Positions 15,501 through 30,500 of a stretch of 64,000 nt of DNA are shown piece by piece. How positions within the stretch are numbered: position 1 is the first letter of the stretch; each line of letters begins with the position of its first letter. A program made the translations under genes and the position numbers. Source of the DNA: Archilochus colubris. Its lineage: Eukaryota; Chordata; Aves; Apodiformes; Trochilidae. The notes beneath the pieces were generated by a model, which had not been told where the DNA came from, made no database searches, and saw only the letters and a program-made list of their open reading frames with translations. The stretch covers positions 11,421,127 to 11,485,126 of the forward strand of contig CM041092.1 in NCBI GenBank assembly GCA_023079485.1. Reading direction: 5' to 3'.

Positions 15501-18500
15501 CAACTAACAGGCACAGCTAAAAACCCTTATTGCTTGTAAAGTGCTGTTCTAAGAGTTAACTGCTTGAAGAGTGCAATGCACCAGTGTCAAATTTTAACAT
15601 CTTATTCCTCAAAAAGAGTAAGATGAACTTCATTGCTACCTATGGCCCTGAGATGCTGAGCACAGACGAGTGAAGGTTGCTCCGTGCCCTGCAGCATCAG
15701 GCTTAGAAATGTTTGCACAGCACAAGGTGATGGTGCTGCTGCTTCTGTGCCTCTGATGAACTAACTGGTGATGCCCTCAGGGGTTTGAAGAACAGGATGT
15801 TCACTGCAGGTTCCAAACTCATCAGCAAAAATGCAGAACCCTTGCCTGGTACAGTTGGCAGGGTTTGTGAGGAAACACAGTTTGATAAGGGAGCTTCTCA
15901 GTCTTTGGTCTAGAGTCCTTCCTCTGCAGATCATCATGTCCTGTCATTTCATTCCTATTTGGTTTTAGTCATCAAAAAGGAGTGAGGAACAGGTAAATAA
16001 AAAGAGAGGGAATGAAAACTGGAAGAGCAAGCACGTTGTGGCAAACGAAAGGAGCAAAATCCTTCAGTGAATGCTCTGTATGACAGTTTTGTGTCTTTTG
16101 GTACAAAATCCTGATCAGGACCTGGATCTTGGAAGCAGAAACTTTTTTGCAGCACATGCCGTTTGTGAAAGCTCAACACCACCAGGCTCCAAATGCCCCA
16201 TAAAAACTCTTGGGTCATAGGTAAGAGTTTCCATTTAATTCAGTGGGCTGTGGGTAGTGCTCCACTTGCAGAGTGGAGCCTTTGTGCTATCCCAGATCAC
16301 TGCTGGAGAAATGATTGCAACAGCCAACAACAGGGAGCCTTAGAGCTCCCAAACAGCAGGAAGCAGGTGAGCTCTTACAAGATCTTATTTTTATGCAAAT
16401 ATCCTTGGTAAGTGAGAATAAGGAACTGAAGAAAAAAATACCTTGAATAGGCGATACAAATGGAATTGTTTTTCAGTTGAGCATTTTCAGTGTATGTCTT
16501 TATGCCTCAGATAAGGCATAAAGCCTCAGCATTTATTGTGAGACAATGAATTAAAGTGAATCAATATTGATAGTAATGCCCTGTCATAGTAAATTCAACC
16601 TCTTAGATACCTGTCAGGAGGAATTCTCCTGAGTCCTCACTGAAAGCGCTATGGTAGTAGATGGCTGGAGGGGAACTGGGGGCATGGACCATGTGGTACC
16701 ATCACCATCTTACATCCACAAGCATTTGTGGGATTTCATTAACTAGCTCATTAACATTAATATAGCCAGTGTTAACCTGCTATGCTTGGGTAGTCTTCTG
16801 GGATAATCGGTTCACTCTACTTGTGTGAATTATGATGGGAGATGATAGTGTGTCGTTAGTCCCTTGAGGCATTCCCAGCCTGGCACTACTGAGGTCTAAA
16901 TGTGGTGTTGTCTGGATAGACGGTATGAAATCTGGCCCACTGAGGCAATGGAAGAAGTTCTATTGCTGTGAAACATCAGAATTTCATTACAGCATATAAA
17001 CTCCTTAGTATTTTATTTCACAATATTTACATACCACCCTGTGAGACTTTGGGTCTGCTGGCCTATGTGAGACTTTTCAGCTGTATCATAACATGAAATG
17101 GTATTTACATGTAAACATTTCAATTTATTTTATGTTCTGAGTACTGGGGAATGCCATGATAGCTTTACATTTTCTGTACCGTGGTGCCTGATTTACTAAG
17201 AATGAAAACATATTTCTGAAGCATTTTGATCTGTGCATGCATGTATGCATACATATATTTGTCTTTTCGTTTGTGGTTGCTGGGGTGGTTTTATCTTTTA
17301 ATGACATAAATAAGGACATATATTCTAAAGATATTCTAAGGATATTGTAAGGATTAGGGTGGATTCTGAAGTGCTCACTTAAAGTATTTGCCAGAATGTT
17401 CTTTTGCAGCAATGCACATTGTAATGCTTTTCCTGCTTACTAAAGGAAAAAAAAATGGAGCAAATTGTATGTAAGTAGATAGATTCCTCCTCACCTTTAA
17501 GTGTATCGCTGTCAGCTGATATAATAGGTTTCTCACCAGAGTTGAGGCAGATGAGTGAGCTCTGAGTCCTGAAGGGAAGCAGACAATAAAGCTATTTTGT
17601 TTTTAGATTTCAAATGGTTTTGAGAGCCTGCCATCAGATGGGGAGAAGTCCTGGGCTTTGATGGTTGTTAAATTATAGCATGCAGGTTTTGACAACCCAG
17701 CAGAGCCCGGGCTGTGCTGGAATTGATCACACCCAGGATGCAGAGTGCAGAGATGGCCACAGCTCCCCACCAAGCCCTGTGCCAGGCTCTTCCTGGGGCC
17801 CAGCACCATGGCCTTCGAGCGGTTGTGCAGCCGGTTCCTGATGGCCTTACAACTGGGTCAGTGGCAGCAGCAGAGGACCACGGGCTGTGGTTCAGTGCCT
17901 GCAGCATTAGGGATCTGTAGCTTGCTGCTGGCAGCCAGGAGCAGCACGCTACATGGCACCCATCCTGACAGTGCCAGCAAAATGGTCAGTGTCTAACTGG
18001 GATTTATTGCAGCCCGCGGAGAGGCTGAGGGCTGCAGCACAGAACATATGGAGATTATTTCCTGGATTTATGCAGCACATGTTTTCCTATAAATTAAATT
18101 CAGAGAAAATGTGTATCATAATAGGGTGATGCTCACAACAGCTTTTCCTGTTATGAATTACAATGACCTCTCAGCTTGCTGGGTGCCCAACGAGATGGCT
18201 TCATGAGGTTGGAAACAATAGCATGTATGTGGTGTCAAGGTCTGAAAGCCTGACCAAAAGGCTCTCCAACTAAAAGCAGAGGCTTTGTTTTCCCTCCCAC
18301 CCCCATAATTTCTCTCATTATTCTCTGTAGAGCCTGCCCACTTTCCTCCTGAAGGACCAAATTACCAAGAGGGTGCACAGATGCTCCAGTGTCTGCTCCA
18401 TAATTAACTGGGGGCTGCCCTTGCTGAGGGGCTGCTGGATGGCAAAAGCAGCACTGGATGTGCACTGGATGTGCAGCATTACCACTTCATGAATGAGGGG

Positions 18501-21500
18501 AATGTGGGCTGCCAAAACAGCAGGATGGTGGTCCTTAGCTAGAATAATGAGCAGAGCTGCATGTGTACCTCTGTGTCCTTGGACTGAGGATCCTAAGTCT
18601 TTTCTAGGCAAATATTTGATGTTCTGTTGCCCGGGGTTGGGGAAGAATCATCTTTGCCTTATTCCTGGGTGTGCTGAAGCAGCTGAGGGAAAAATGTAGT
18701 AGAGACAGTCACTGTAACTACCTTTCTAAAGAATAAAAGATAATGCTCTTTACAACTCTATGTGTGAAATATTTACTAGATAAATGTAGGAGCAAACTGG
18801 AAACTCATAATTAAAAAATAAATATATGCACATGTGTGTGTGTGTATATATATATATATACATATCTATATAAAGCAATGGGCACCAGACAGACTTTGCT
18901 TTGGGGCAAATCGTTGTGGAGTCAGTACAGACTGACAGAGTGTTTTCAGCTGTACTTAAGGGACTTGCTTTTTCATTTGCAGCTGATTACAGGTTAATAG
19001 GATTTCAAAGATTTTTTTTATCCTTTTTTTTTCTTTGATGGTTCATTTATTATAGTGGTACCAAGCCTTAAAGTAAATTTTATTACTCTCCTGTTTAGCT
19101 TCTTGAACTGAATTTTTCCTGCTGATCCCTTGTTGATGTCTGATTGGCAGTTTTCAAATCAGTTGGGACTTCTGGAAAGATGCTATCAGCTTTTTGTGTG
19201 ATAGAAGAGAACAGATCATTGGAATAAAAAATCATGTTGTGAATCTTTTTAGGTTTAGTTCTCTCTTCTTTGTCTTTCACTAATACACGCATGATGTGGC
19301 TCGTACCATTGTGTTTTCCTAATGAAAATTAACAATTTGAAAGCAACTCATGGGAACAACCAGTAGAGCTGAATTTTATTGCTACAGATTAGTTCTGTGA
19401 CTGACCCTCTCTGTTCAGCAGCAGTAGTAACTCTAGTCATTTTCTTTAGCAGCTCACATGTTGGGAACACACACTTAGCCTGTAAACATGGATTCAGGAG
19501 GAAAATGAATACCACAGTGTTCAAAGCAGCCAAAAGCTTAGAAATTATGTTCTGCTGTGACTTTTCCAAACTGACATCTTGATGCTGAGATTATAAATGA
19601 AACCATTGTTCCTGCAAAGGCCAAGACTAATAGAAAGCCTTTATTACTAGTCCATAGGCTAATTCTGCTTGTCTAACCCGTTTGGATAGACACAGTGTCA
19701 GAAAACATACTCACAGAGGCTGCTTTGTGTGAGATTTGGCCTGCTGTGTGGTTACATGGGAGCACAAAGATATCTCAATGACAAGTGCTCTTTGACTAAA
19801 ATTTGTAAAGTCATTTTCTTTCCCTAGGCCTTGGAGAGAAGTGAACTGATTTTTAATCTCCAGCTTCTATGAGTGATATTTTCTTTGTGTCCTATCACCC
19901 TTCTATTCAACCATTCTCCCCTTCCAAGCAGGTAAACCTCTGCATAGAAGAAATTGTTTCTTCTGCTGAGCCTTGCTGCAGTTGACAGCTGTCATATACA
20001 AGCACTATGCTTGAATACATATCTTTAGAGCTAGGCAGTCTTAAAGAGCTTTAATCTTTTCTCTTTGCACATGTAGGGAATGCCTGGGAGCCAGAGACCC
20101 CTATTGTGGCTGGGATAACAAGCAGAAGAGGTGCACCACCATTGAGGACAGCTCCAACATGAGCCTCTGGACTCAAAATATTACGGAGTGCCCAGTAAGT
20201 GGAAATACTTTTTCTCTACTGGTGTGTAAGTATGTGTGTTATGTTTAGCAGAGAGGGGGAAATGAGTGCCTGGCAGCCTTATGAGTAGTACTGACTGTTA
20301 GAGCATGAAGAGCCTGGTGGCAAACACAATATATCAATGTACAGCCTCTTGTTTAGAGCACAGAGACCCCAAATGTATTTGTTTGCTGCAAAAGAGCGAT
20401 CCCAAAGCAAGCATTCAGTCCTTATGACCATCCATGCCCTGAGTAAAGAAGATTGGTTTATGCTGTTGGGTGACTGCTGAGAACCATGTAAGCCACGGAT
20501 GAAACTTGAGCTTTACCAGGGCTGCTCTACTATCTACAGCATTCAGTTACCCTCTTGGATCTCTGAGCTGGGCCTTGGAGGAAAAAGTGGTGAAGAAGTG
20601 TTGCTCTGGCAAGAAGAGGCATCTAGGAAACAGCAGAAAAATCAGACATGCATGGATGGTTTGCAGATGGAACAAAACCATCCAGTATGTACTGGAGAAC
20701 ACAAAGGAAGAAGATTATGTAACCAAGAGAGAGAGTATGAGAAAGAGTGTGTTAGGTTCTAACCTCACTGTAACAGACAGAAGGCCAGACCTACACGAAA
20801 TGGCAAGAAGATGGTCTTCTTTCCTTGCCCTGGTTTCCATCAGATGCAGCAGTTGAAAAGAAGTGTCTGCTTCAATCAGTTTGAGTTGGCTCTCCATCTC
20901 CCTTTCAACCATCCTCCTCTGACAGCAATATCCAGTTCCTGGCTGTGATCCCCAGAAACCGTCTGGTCAAATGTAATTCCTGCTGCTTGAACCGTACCTG
21001 CAAGGTGGCTGGGGAGCAAAAACAGTCTTGTTAAATAAATTGGGGGTGGGGAGAAAAGTCTCATTAATGTCCATTGTTACTATCTAGTGTCAATTAGCAG
21101 GTTAATACTGCTAAGTCTGGTAGATAGAGAACTGGAAGGGTTATATCTTCAGTATGGTATTTCTGTCTGGAGGTGCTGGGATGTTTATTCCCCTTATCTT
21201 CCTTACTTCTCAGATATTTTCCCAGGAAATACTAGTCATTACTTCAGCTTGGCAGGCTTAAGTTTTTCACTGCTGGATTCAGAGGCTTGTGTGTTTACAA
21301 CCCTCCTGTGTTGAACTGGGATGCAGTGCTTCTTGATTGCCCATGCTGTTATCTTGTCCTGCTTAATGCCTGTGTCTGTTGATAGGTGTGTGAGGTGTTA
21401 ATCCCCTAGTTTGAACATGTCTGCTGTAGTGCACAGTAGGGAGCAAGGTACTCTTGATCATTGTTTCAAGGTCAGAAAATTTCAGTGCAGAATATTCAGG

Positions 21501-24500
21501 AGCTTTGGTGGTTCTTGGGGTGTTAGTTTTACATTTGTTTTAGCATTTCCATTGTAGATTATTTTTTGTTTAGGTGCTTGCATTCTGGTGCACACATTTG
21601 CCCTATGCTCTTAGCCTGACAGGCTGCCAAGCTGTTTAAAACTCACATGCAAGTGCTTTCATTTTCTTTCTCCCCTGCCCCTCTCTGGAATGAATTAACC
21701 TCTAGCATGGATGGCTCTTTTATGCACCTACATCAGCAATATCCAAGTATGTCCCTTATGTTCAGTGAAGGATAAAGGTCATGGTCAACAGAGGCAAAAC
21801 TCTAGGACAGCATATACAAATGACCATTGGAAAGATAGAGGAATGCAGTGACCTAATGCCAAATTTCACTCTTGAAAAAGGCCTGTCTGGAAGTATAGTT
21901 GGATGAGTTACTGTCTTAAGAAGTCCTGGATTTTCTCACTCCACTTTCCTGGGCTGAGCACCAGGCGCTCAGCTGTGCTGGTACAGCTGTATGTGAGATC
22001 ACACACAAGTGGGACATGGTGTAGACTAAAAGCACCCCTCCCAAATAGACCTTTCCTAACCCAATTAATGTCAGTGAGTTCTTCTTCAGCCTAGCCCACA
22101 AACAGATGTCCTGGCACAGCTCAGAGGCTGGCATGCTGCAACTTTTAAAGCCAGAACTGGCATATTATTGAAAGATATCCTACAGGGGCCAGACATTGGT
22201 GTGAGTCAACCACAACACTAACACTTGACAGCAGCTCTTGTGCAAACATGCTTGTTCAGAGCTAGTCTGAACATCTTTCTACAGCACTACCTTGTACCAC
22301 AGGTTCCCATTCTCCAGCTTTAATATTAAGAAACCTTAGATAGGGACTTAATCATACATAGTACTGTGGGCAGTGGTTAATATATGTTATTAGCAGTAAC
22401 ACCCAGAACCTCCTAAAGGTTTGTAACTAAGATGGCCATGTCAAACATTTAATATTAAGAAATGATAGGATGCACATGCTGCTTTTCTTTTCCCTGTATG
22501 TGCACGTATCATATCAGGGAGTCCTGAATATTGATTGCATGCTCTTTCTTCTTAGAAAGGGCTGTTTCTTCTTCTTAGGTTTGGGAGAAGGGAATGAGGT
22601 GCTTTTTGGTATTAGGAAAACAAAAGAAAGCCACATCCTACTTTATAATATGTTACTGATGCCAACATGAGCCACCAGTGGAAGAGGAACTTTAGATTTG
22701 TCTAACAAACTCCATTAACCAAGGTCATGGGGTCACTGTTGATAGTGGATGGCAAATCAGGAACTGAGTATTCCCAATGAAGTGTAAAGTCCTCCTTTTA
22801 CTGAGCCAAATTATGATATTCCTCACAGGTTTTCATCTCAGTGCCACTCTGTGTGTCCAGCAAACCTCTGTCTCAGTCATCTGGCATTTGCTCCACACTA
22901 CCCTTTTCTTGCTAATCAGTGCCAGTCTCCCTGCAGCTTTTGGGGTATCCAGCAGATTTGTACCCTGCTCTCAATTTGCATAGGATCAGCCACTCAGAGC
23001 TGCAGTGTCTGGGATAATCCTGCTCTGACTCACACTGGAGCATTCCCAGTGTACAGAGAGGACTTCATGTGCCAAGGTTAAAATTTGTGAGTCTCTAAAA
23101 CCAGCAAAATTTTCTACCCAGCTCCCAAAGATTTTATACCCTAGATAGATTTTAACTGCTTTTCATGGAGATTGTGAAAAGGTGTTAAAATTACGTCAAA
23201 TTCAGTTCCTTGCTCTGAACACCAGCTTGTTTCAAGGAAAAGGTTGCTGCTTATGGACATTGTTTCTCCTTCGATTTGATGTTAAAAATATTTGAAATAT
23301 TTGGACTGAAACTTATAAAGAATTTTTGGCTTCTGTGAGACAGCCAACATTGAAACTTCCAGCTGAAATAACTGAAGCTTGGCAAAGTTATAGGCAACTG
23401 ACATCTAAATCCTAAGAGGAAACACAGATGAATCAAAAGAACAAGGAATGCTTCTAGTCTTATCTGTAATATTAGAATAAACATAGAAAAGATCCTGGCA
23501 GCAAGTGGGTAGGAATGGTCAGTCTGAATGTTTAGATCCTGCACTTGAGCCTTTAGACAGTACAAGTAAGAAATTAAAAGGTGAGAGTATGGCTGTTTAC
23601 AAAATAGGGGAACCCTGGAATTAGTAAAACTGTCAGGTGAGAGAAGGGCATTTGATCAGAGAATTTTTTAAGATGTCCTCTGTGTCTGATGGGCACTGTG
23701 TTGGGCTACGAACTATTTGTCTTCTAAAGATATTCCTAAAAAAGACCAATGCACATGAGTTTTATCCTACTTCCCAAACTTGCTTTTTTGAAGGTATTTT
23801 TGTGATATGTAATTTCTTAAGTATAAAAACTTCCCACACTCACAACGTGACATGTTTATAAAACTCAGCATTTCAGTTATGGCTGCTTATTTGTTTAATT
23901 TTTGGGTTGCTTCCCAGTATCACTTATGAGCCAATAATTATTTGTCAGCTTTATTTTTTTTTTAATTGAAGCCATGGGCCATATCATACCATTGATTTCT
24001 GAACAGAACTCCCTGCTGGAATCAGCAAGGCTTTCTGGCTCAAAAATGAGTAGAAATGATCCAATACTTGGATTATGACTTTGGTAAGGCAGGAGGAAAA
24101 ATGAGATAAAAATCTAGTATTGAATATCTCAAAGTAGTTATTTTGATATCCCCACCCCCCCAACTTCTAGTGACCTGACTGTGTTGAGTTTTGAACTGCA
24201 TGCATGTTTAAAACAAATTCAACAAGAACAACAACAAAACTCAGTCTTCTCTGGGCATCTTGCCTTGTAACCTGCAGCCCAGAGCAAATTTTTATGACGA
24301 CATGATAATATATTGTAAACAAAGGTTTACAACAGATGCTTGAACCCCTCCAACTACAGCCTGAAGAGCACAGTATCAGATCTAACTGCTGTATATTTTT
24401 AGTGCTGCTGGAGGTGAGTGAGAGGGGAAGATGACAGCCCACCAGAGGTGCATTGTAAGTGTTTAACAGAGTGCCAGAGTTGGAAAATAAGCACTGAGCA

Positions 24501-27500
24501 ATGTGTTTCAGAGGATGAGTGTTTGAAAGCAGCACTCCTGCGTCTGTGGCTGACTCCCTGCATGTCTCCTGAATAGGGCTGCAGCCTCTCTGTGCCTCAA
24601 TTGCCTTATCTGTAAAGCAGGAGGAATGGTTTCTCCTCTGGGGGAGTCCAGGGGACTGATCCCACTGACAGCAAAGCTCAGGAAAGGATGTCTCAGATTT
24701 GGAGCCAGGGCTATTCACCACAGCCCCAGCCTCTTCCTTCCCTCACCCTTCAGTGCATGCAACACCAAGGTCAAGTCCAGTGTTGCCTTTAGCAGCTGTT
24801 TTACCAGAGCTGCTGAGCATCCCACCACCCCATGGGTGACACCAGTGGGGATGAGCCACTTACTTGCAGGCTGCTGCCAGCTGTGCCACCCTGCCTGCAA
24901 GGGCCCAGCACTTTGGGATTTGAGGTAGGAAGGATGGAAAGAGCCACCAGGGGAGACTGGTGCTGTGCTCTAGCAAAGAAATAGCTGTTCCTAGGCAGGG
25001 CCAGCAGGATGTCTTTCTGCCTTATATTTCTGAAGTTAGGAGAAGAGGGGAAGCCAGGGCCAGAGATATTCAGCTCAGCTTCCCAGACATGATCCTGGAG
25101 CTGCTGGATTTTGCACTAGTGGTGGAATGGTTGTGAGAAGGCTATGGTCCTGGGAGGAGCAGCAGCACTTATCTTCCAAAGTCAGCCTCGACTGTACTGC
25201 CACAGCACTTGGCTTGGGCTTACCCAGCAGCACTGGTTAAAACAAGATACAGGGAGGAAATTCTGTCACCTTATCTCCTGAAAAGTCTTCACCAATCCTG
25301 GGTTGAAATAGTTCTGTTTCTCGCTCTTCTGCTTTGCCAGAACTACTGTATTTTTACTTCTTCCTTGCAGTGCACAGGAAGCTTTAGCTCCAACCTTCAG
25401 GCTGTACAGGCATGAAGCAGAGGAGATAGATAGCAGTGTGGTCTGGTCTACAAATTGCCTTGAGATGAATTCTTACTCTTTAGCCCATTATGTGGCATTA
25501 ATTGTTGTCACCACCATCTCCTTCACATTCTGTCCTTCACCCATTTTGGCTACAGCTGTGTTTAGAAAGGGTGACAGTTTTCACTGTGTGTTTGGACACT
25601 GCCAAGCTCAGCAAGGCCCTGGAGGCCAGGCTTATTGAGGCCCTGGTCTCAGCTGGTCACTATGGTTATACAGATGCTAACTTGGAAAATACTCTGCAGG
25701 AGCAGTCCCAAGCACAGCAGAGACAGGAGCACAATGGAGTGAGGACAGTCAGCACTCACTGTTGAGTTGCTTTAAAGGCTGAAGCTGTGTAGTGTAGGAC
25801 AAGGCAGCACGGTGGTTTTGTGGTGTGGCAGATGTATACTTGTGCCTGGTGTGATGCTGTCTGGGTCGGTTTGAGTGCCTGTGTGCACACGTTAGGTATG
25901 CAGGGTGGAATTCAGAGGGTAAATATTGATGCCACATTGTCTGAAAACAGCCCTGTTTTGAATCCTGCCTGCAAGCACAGACAGCTCCCATCTCAGCTGC
26001 ATCCTAATCCCCCCGGCAGCTTTGTTTGGCGTGTGTATTGTGGGGCTGTCTTCAGAAATGTAAACTTGCTATTAATGACCTTTTTGCTTTTAAAATTAGG
26101 TGAAAAACCTGACAACAAATGGAAGACTGGGACCTTGGTCCCCATGGCAACTGTGTGAGCATTCGGATGGGGACAGCACAGGCTCCTGTATGTGTAGGTC
26201 ACGTTCATGTGACAGCCCTCGTCCTCGTTGTGGTGGTCGCAGCTGTGAAGGGGCCAGGATCGAGGTCGCAAATTGCTCAAGGTACCTCAGCATCTTTGTG
26301 CCTTGTAGGAAGGCAACAAGAGTTGTGCCTGCCCATAACTTAGCTCTTTCCTTGTGTTTTTGTGACTGTGTTTTTGACCCTGTTTTTGTGTCCCTGCTGT
26401 CCCAGGCAAACAATATGTGAGGTCCCCCTTGAAGTCAGTGAAAAATGAAGGAGCCCAAGGGTACTGAGAGAAGGATCTACATGGCTTTCATTCAGTCAGG
26501 GCTCTTGATCATTGTATGCATTAACCATCTCTACACTGTGCCTCAGTTTCCCCAAGTGAATAGTGACCCATCAGGAGGATATGAGTAAGACAGAGGTAGT
26601 TGTTAGCCAGCTGAGCAGAAATAAGCTTAAAAAATCCAGTAACATCATTTTTTCTGAGTTTGGATTCTGAGGTTGCGTTGCCAAATGTGCGCAGAGCTCC
26701 CTCAGAGCAATGCTTGTAAAGACAGGGCCCAGCCTAGCTCTGAGCAAGCTTGGTTTGCCTTGTTCTGCGAGTCTGTGAGCTGCCTGCAGCACGCCAGCTC
26801 GGTGAAAGCATCAGATCATTGTCTGGCAGCACGTGGCCTTCGGAGCCATGCCTGCCGGGGACAGCACTTAAACAACACAGGCAGTTCAGCTGAGCCTTTC
26901 CAGGGAAGCCTGAAGCTCATACTCGAGTGGTATGGAAGTTAAATATGCTCCAGACAGGTGCCCAAGCATAGCCACAGTGTTTGTGCTCATGATACCACAC
27001 CACCCTCATGACTCAAGGAAAGACCACGCACTAGTGTAAGCTCAACTGGGGTGGAGTCAGCCAATATTTTGTTTTTATCAGCCAATACAGTTTTTATCTA
27101 CTTTATCTTCTCCATAAATGCTCATTCCATTAAGGACAGCTGTCTCTTGACTCCTCCTTGGAGATCAGTGATGCTCTTGGCACCAAAAATTCAGCAAAAC
27201 TCATGCTTTAATTGGCATCTGTCCTTCCAGTTGTGAGCTGTGCTGCCCAAAAGGCATGCAGTCATTCCTTCCCCTGAGCTGCCACCATGGGCTGAGTGGA
27301 GCCTTCCCCTGGCAGGCTTTTATGTCAGTGACAAATGGAAAAGATGCCAATGGGATGAATTTGTCATCTTTTCGAACTGATGGCAAAAGAGGCAGGAACA
27401 GCTTCTAAGAAGAGGATGAAAAATAGATTATTCAATCCTAAGACATAGGAAAACAGCACGGTTTGAAAAATAGGGACATCTGGTCATCCTACATCCGCCT

Positions 27501-30500
27501 CAGCCCTCAAATTTCCTTTAATTGACTTCATATGGCATTGAGATTTCTTTTTGCAAAGAGAGAGCAGGATGCTCAAATGTGAGTGCAATTAGAAAGCTGG
27601 AGATCTGAAAATGGGAAGTGTCTTTATTTCTGTTAAAAATTCTGAAACACGAATAAATGCTGAGAATTGTTTTTTTGAGGAATTTTTAGTAGAAATTACT
27701 TTCCCCTTTTTACCACAATAGTCAGCAACCTTCCATTTGGTATGTCTTTTTGTGATTTTACATGTAATCTTTCTTCTGGGTTGAGGAGTTGGGAAGTAGT
27801 AGGTGGGTTAAAAATGGCAGAATAAGATGGAAGAGTAGTTTTTGATATAAGTGAGTTTCTTGTTCTTTAACCTTTTTGGGGGGCAGAAGAGAGGAAGGGA
27901 AGGAGGGAGAGGGGTGAGAGAAAAAGAGGAGGAGGGGAGAAACATCTGAAGTAAAGTTCTGAAGTAAAGCTGCCAAGAACAGGCAAGAGTTGATAACAAA
28001 TACAAAAACTGTGAAGGGCAATGTGGGTTTTAACTTTCATCCTCTGCTCTGATTGGTGCTATGCCAGAAAATGTTTCTTGCCAGCAGTGTTATTAGTTCA
28101 GTAAATGCTTTGAAAATTAACATCTGTTTTCGAGCTTAGCTTTCAAGAACCAGAGAGCACCTGAGTTGTTTTTTTACTAGATTTTTTGAAAGGTTTTTCT
28201 TTATTAAGAAAAAACACAGCAAACACCTTCTCCCCCACCACCCCCCCACCCAAAGAAAAAAAAGAAAAAAAAGCAAATGAGATTTTTTGGCTTGAGGCAG
28301 TGAAGTGTCAAGATTAGGCAGTTCTGGAAGACAGAGTATTGCCATCGGCTCTCTATGAAATGAAGCCTGCAGTGCAGAGATGAGATACAGTTCCTCGTCT
28401 CCTCCTCCCAGGTTCAGTAGTGCTGCCAAATCAGAGGAAGGTGAGCTTTAATTAATATGAGATGCTAAAGATGAAAATGTTGGCTTCTGTGTAAGCACAT
28501 GGCTGAGTCACTGCGTGGCAGCAGGATCCAGCCACCTGCACGTGCTCAACCTGGCGCAGGAGTGAGGCACAGGGCATTTGCCATCCTCTCTGTTTTTGAG
28601 TTGGAAACTAAGGGGTTTTGCACCACTTTTCCTTCAGGCTGTTACCACTGCTCAGCAGAGATGTGATCACTTATTGAAGTGTGAAACTCGATCCTGCCTC
28701 TGAGCTCTTGATTGCCTTCTGGTTTCCACAAATTTAAGGTCACAGTACAATGAGGTCTGCAGGCAGCCATGAAGGCTTCAAGCAATTATTGTTATTTTTA
28801 ATGAAATTTGAGATTCCCACTTAATAGGATTCAATGCTGAAGGCTTTTGGAAAACACCAAATATTAAGAGGCTTTTCATAAAACCATGGGAGCTGGCAGT
28901 AGTATTGCAGTAAAAGATTTAAAGCATCAGTACCTACTGAATTGGCAGAGAGTAGATTTTTGGCTCAGCTGGCATTTATGAGCCTCAAAACCTGTGTTCT
29001 TTATTCAGAAGAGTCCAGGATATACAACTTTGAGATGAGCCATTGGCTCAGAAAAGCAGGCTTAATGGATATGCTGGAGATGATGGGGGAATAGTCAGTG
29101 AGATTTACAGCAACCACACTATTGCCCAGCAAATATTAAGAGACATTTTCAAAATTATTCAATATTGGTTTCCTTCTCTTCTTTTCCAATTCTTAGAGAC
29201 TTCAATGGGAGGAAAGTCAGGCCAGGGCTAAGCACTTCTGAAACTTCCTTTTCTATATCTCTGCTGATGTAAAGTCTGGTAGAAATGAAGAATCTCTTCT
29301 CCAATGAGATCAATAGCTTCCCCATTAGTGCCTTATACATTTTGTTGCTAAGCACAGTGTAACATGGGTGTACTCTGTTTTCTCTCATCCCTTTTGTTAG
29401 AAATGGTGCTTGGACACCCTGGTCTTCCTGGGCTCCCTGTAGCACCTCCTGTGGGATAGGCTTTCAAGTTCGTCAGCGATCCTGCAGCAACCCCGCTCCA
29501 CGGTACGGGGGCAGAGTCTGTGTTGGACAGAGCAGGGAAGAGAGGTAAGAGATGTTCACAGCACCTTGTGTTCACTTCAGTGGTTATAATGTTGGCAGTT
29601 GGAAGTGGTGGCTCTTCTGTGAATGCAGATTAAAGCTGTTTGTCTGAATGCACAAGGCAGAGGGAATTCTAGAGCCTGGGAGGGATGAGGTTGCTCATGT
29701 TCATGGCCACTCTAAATGAGCCTGTGGCCATCAGAGACTTCAGCACTTCCTCACTTCTCAGCAGGACCATTCCGACCTTCACAAGTATTCTTGTTGCCCA
29801 AACAGAGGCCTGTCCTCCTCCATGAAAGAAGCTGTACCTGCTGTTAGCAGCATAGAGTTTGTGTATGGTGTTACACTGTTCTGATCCATCCCTGAAGAAG
29901 CTGTTGAATGTGTGCAGCTTCCATTGCCAGTTGCATTCCAACGTCTTGTGTTGTTCTGATGATGCATCAAAAGAAGTTCAAGACAAAATACAGCTTAACT
30001 CACAGATTGAGGATTGAGTTTTTGCAGTGCTTGGCAAGAGAAAAACTAATTCTTTCTTCCTCTAAACAAAGCACATTTCATGCAAAACCACTAAAAGACA
30101 ATACTTTTTGAACCTACAGAGCTATCTGAATTATTATGCTTCTTAAGGCTAAGTCCCCTCATTAAATACATGCTTCAAGACATCCCAATTTGGTTTCCAG
30201 ATTTGACATTTCATTAAAGGCCACCTCTGCTTGGCAGTAGTCTGTTGCTTGTCCCTTGAGTGGTCTCTTAAGACAGATCTCTCTGCATTTCTCAGAAAAC
30301 AAAGGGCAATTCATTTAACTTCCTTGATTCAGGACATTTTAATGTTTGGTTTGATATGTGGCCATTAGGAATGGTCTTTTTTGGGTTTTAAAGACTACGT
30401 CTGAGTCAATTGCAGTCCTTTGTGATTCAGTTTGAGAGCAATATCGATTAAAAAGTTGAACAAAATTAAAGTTGCTTTTTGAAAAGAGAATATGAAATAG

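Larger units (their letters stand above)
6465..20076 (+). other. SEMA5B: SEMA5B intron (13.6 kb)
   Basis: Separates the sema-ending exon from the PSI exon. Identified contents are a probable old CR1 relic at about 11860-11990 and a TG/TA microsatellite at 18829-18873. I read the rest for coding segments on both strands and recognised none. Reading frames such as 9094-9432 (minus), 10105-10482 (minus) and 13845-14114 (minus) show no domain, no family resemblance and no splice-linked partner. Regulatory elements may be present but cannot be told from this sequence alone. Confidence 0.85.
26282..29400 (+). other. SEMA5B: SEMA5B intron (3.1 kb)
   Basis: Between TSR1 and TSR2 exons. Contains a short MIR-like match at 26521-26570, a long purine tract at 27878-27942 and a C-rich tract at 28232-28251 followed by A-rich sequence. 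No coding segment is recognised on either strand. Confidence 0.88.

Noticed and set aside
24167..24721. 184-codon minus-strand open frame
   Set aside because: Longest frame in the window, but intronic, overlapping a MIR-like fragment, with no recognisable domain and low-complexity composition. Frames of this length arise by chance in 64 kb.
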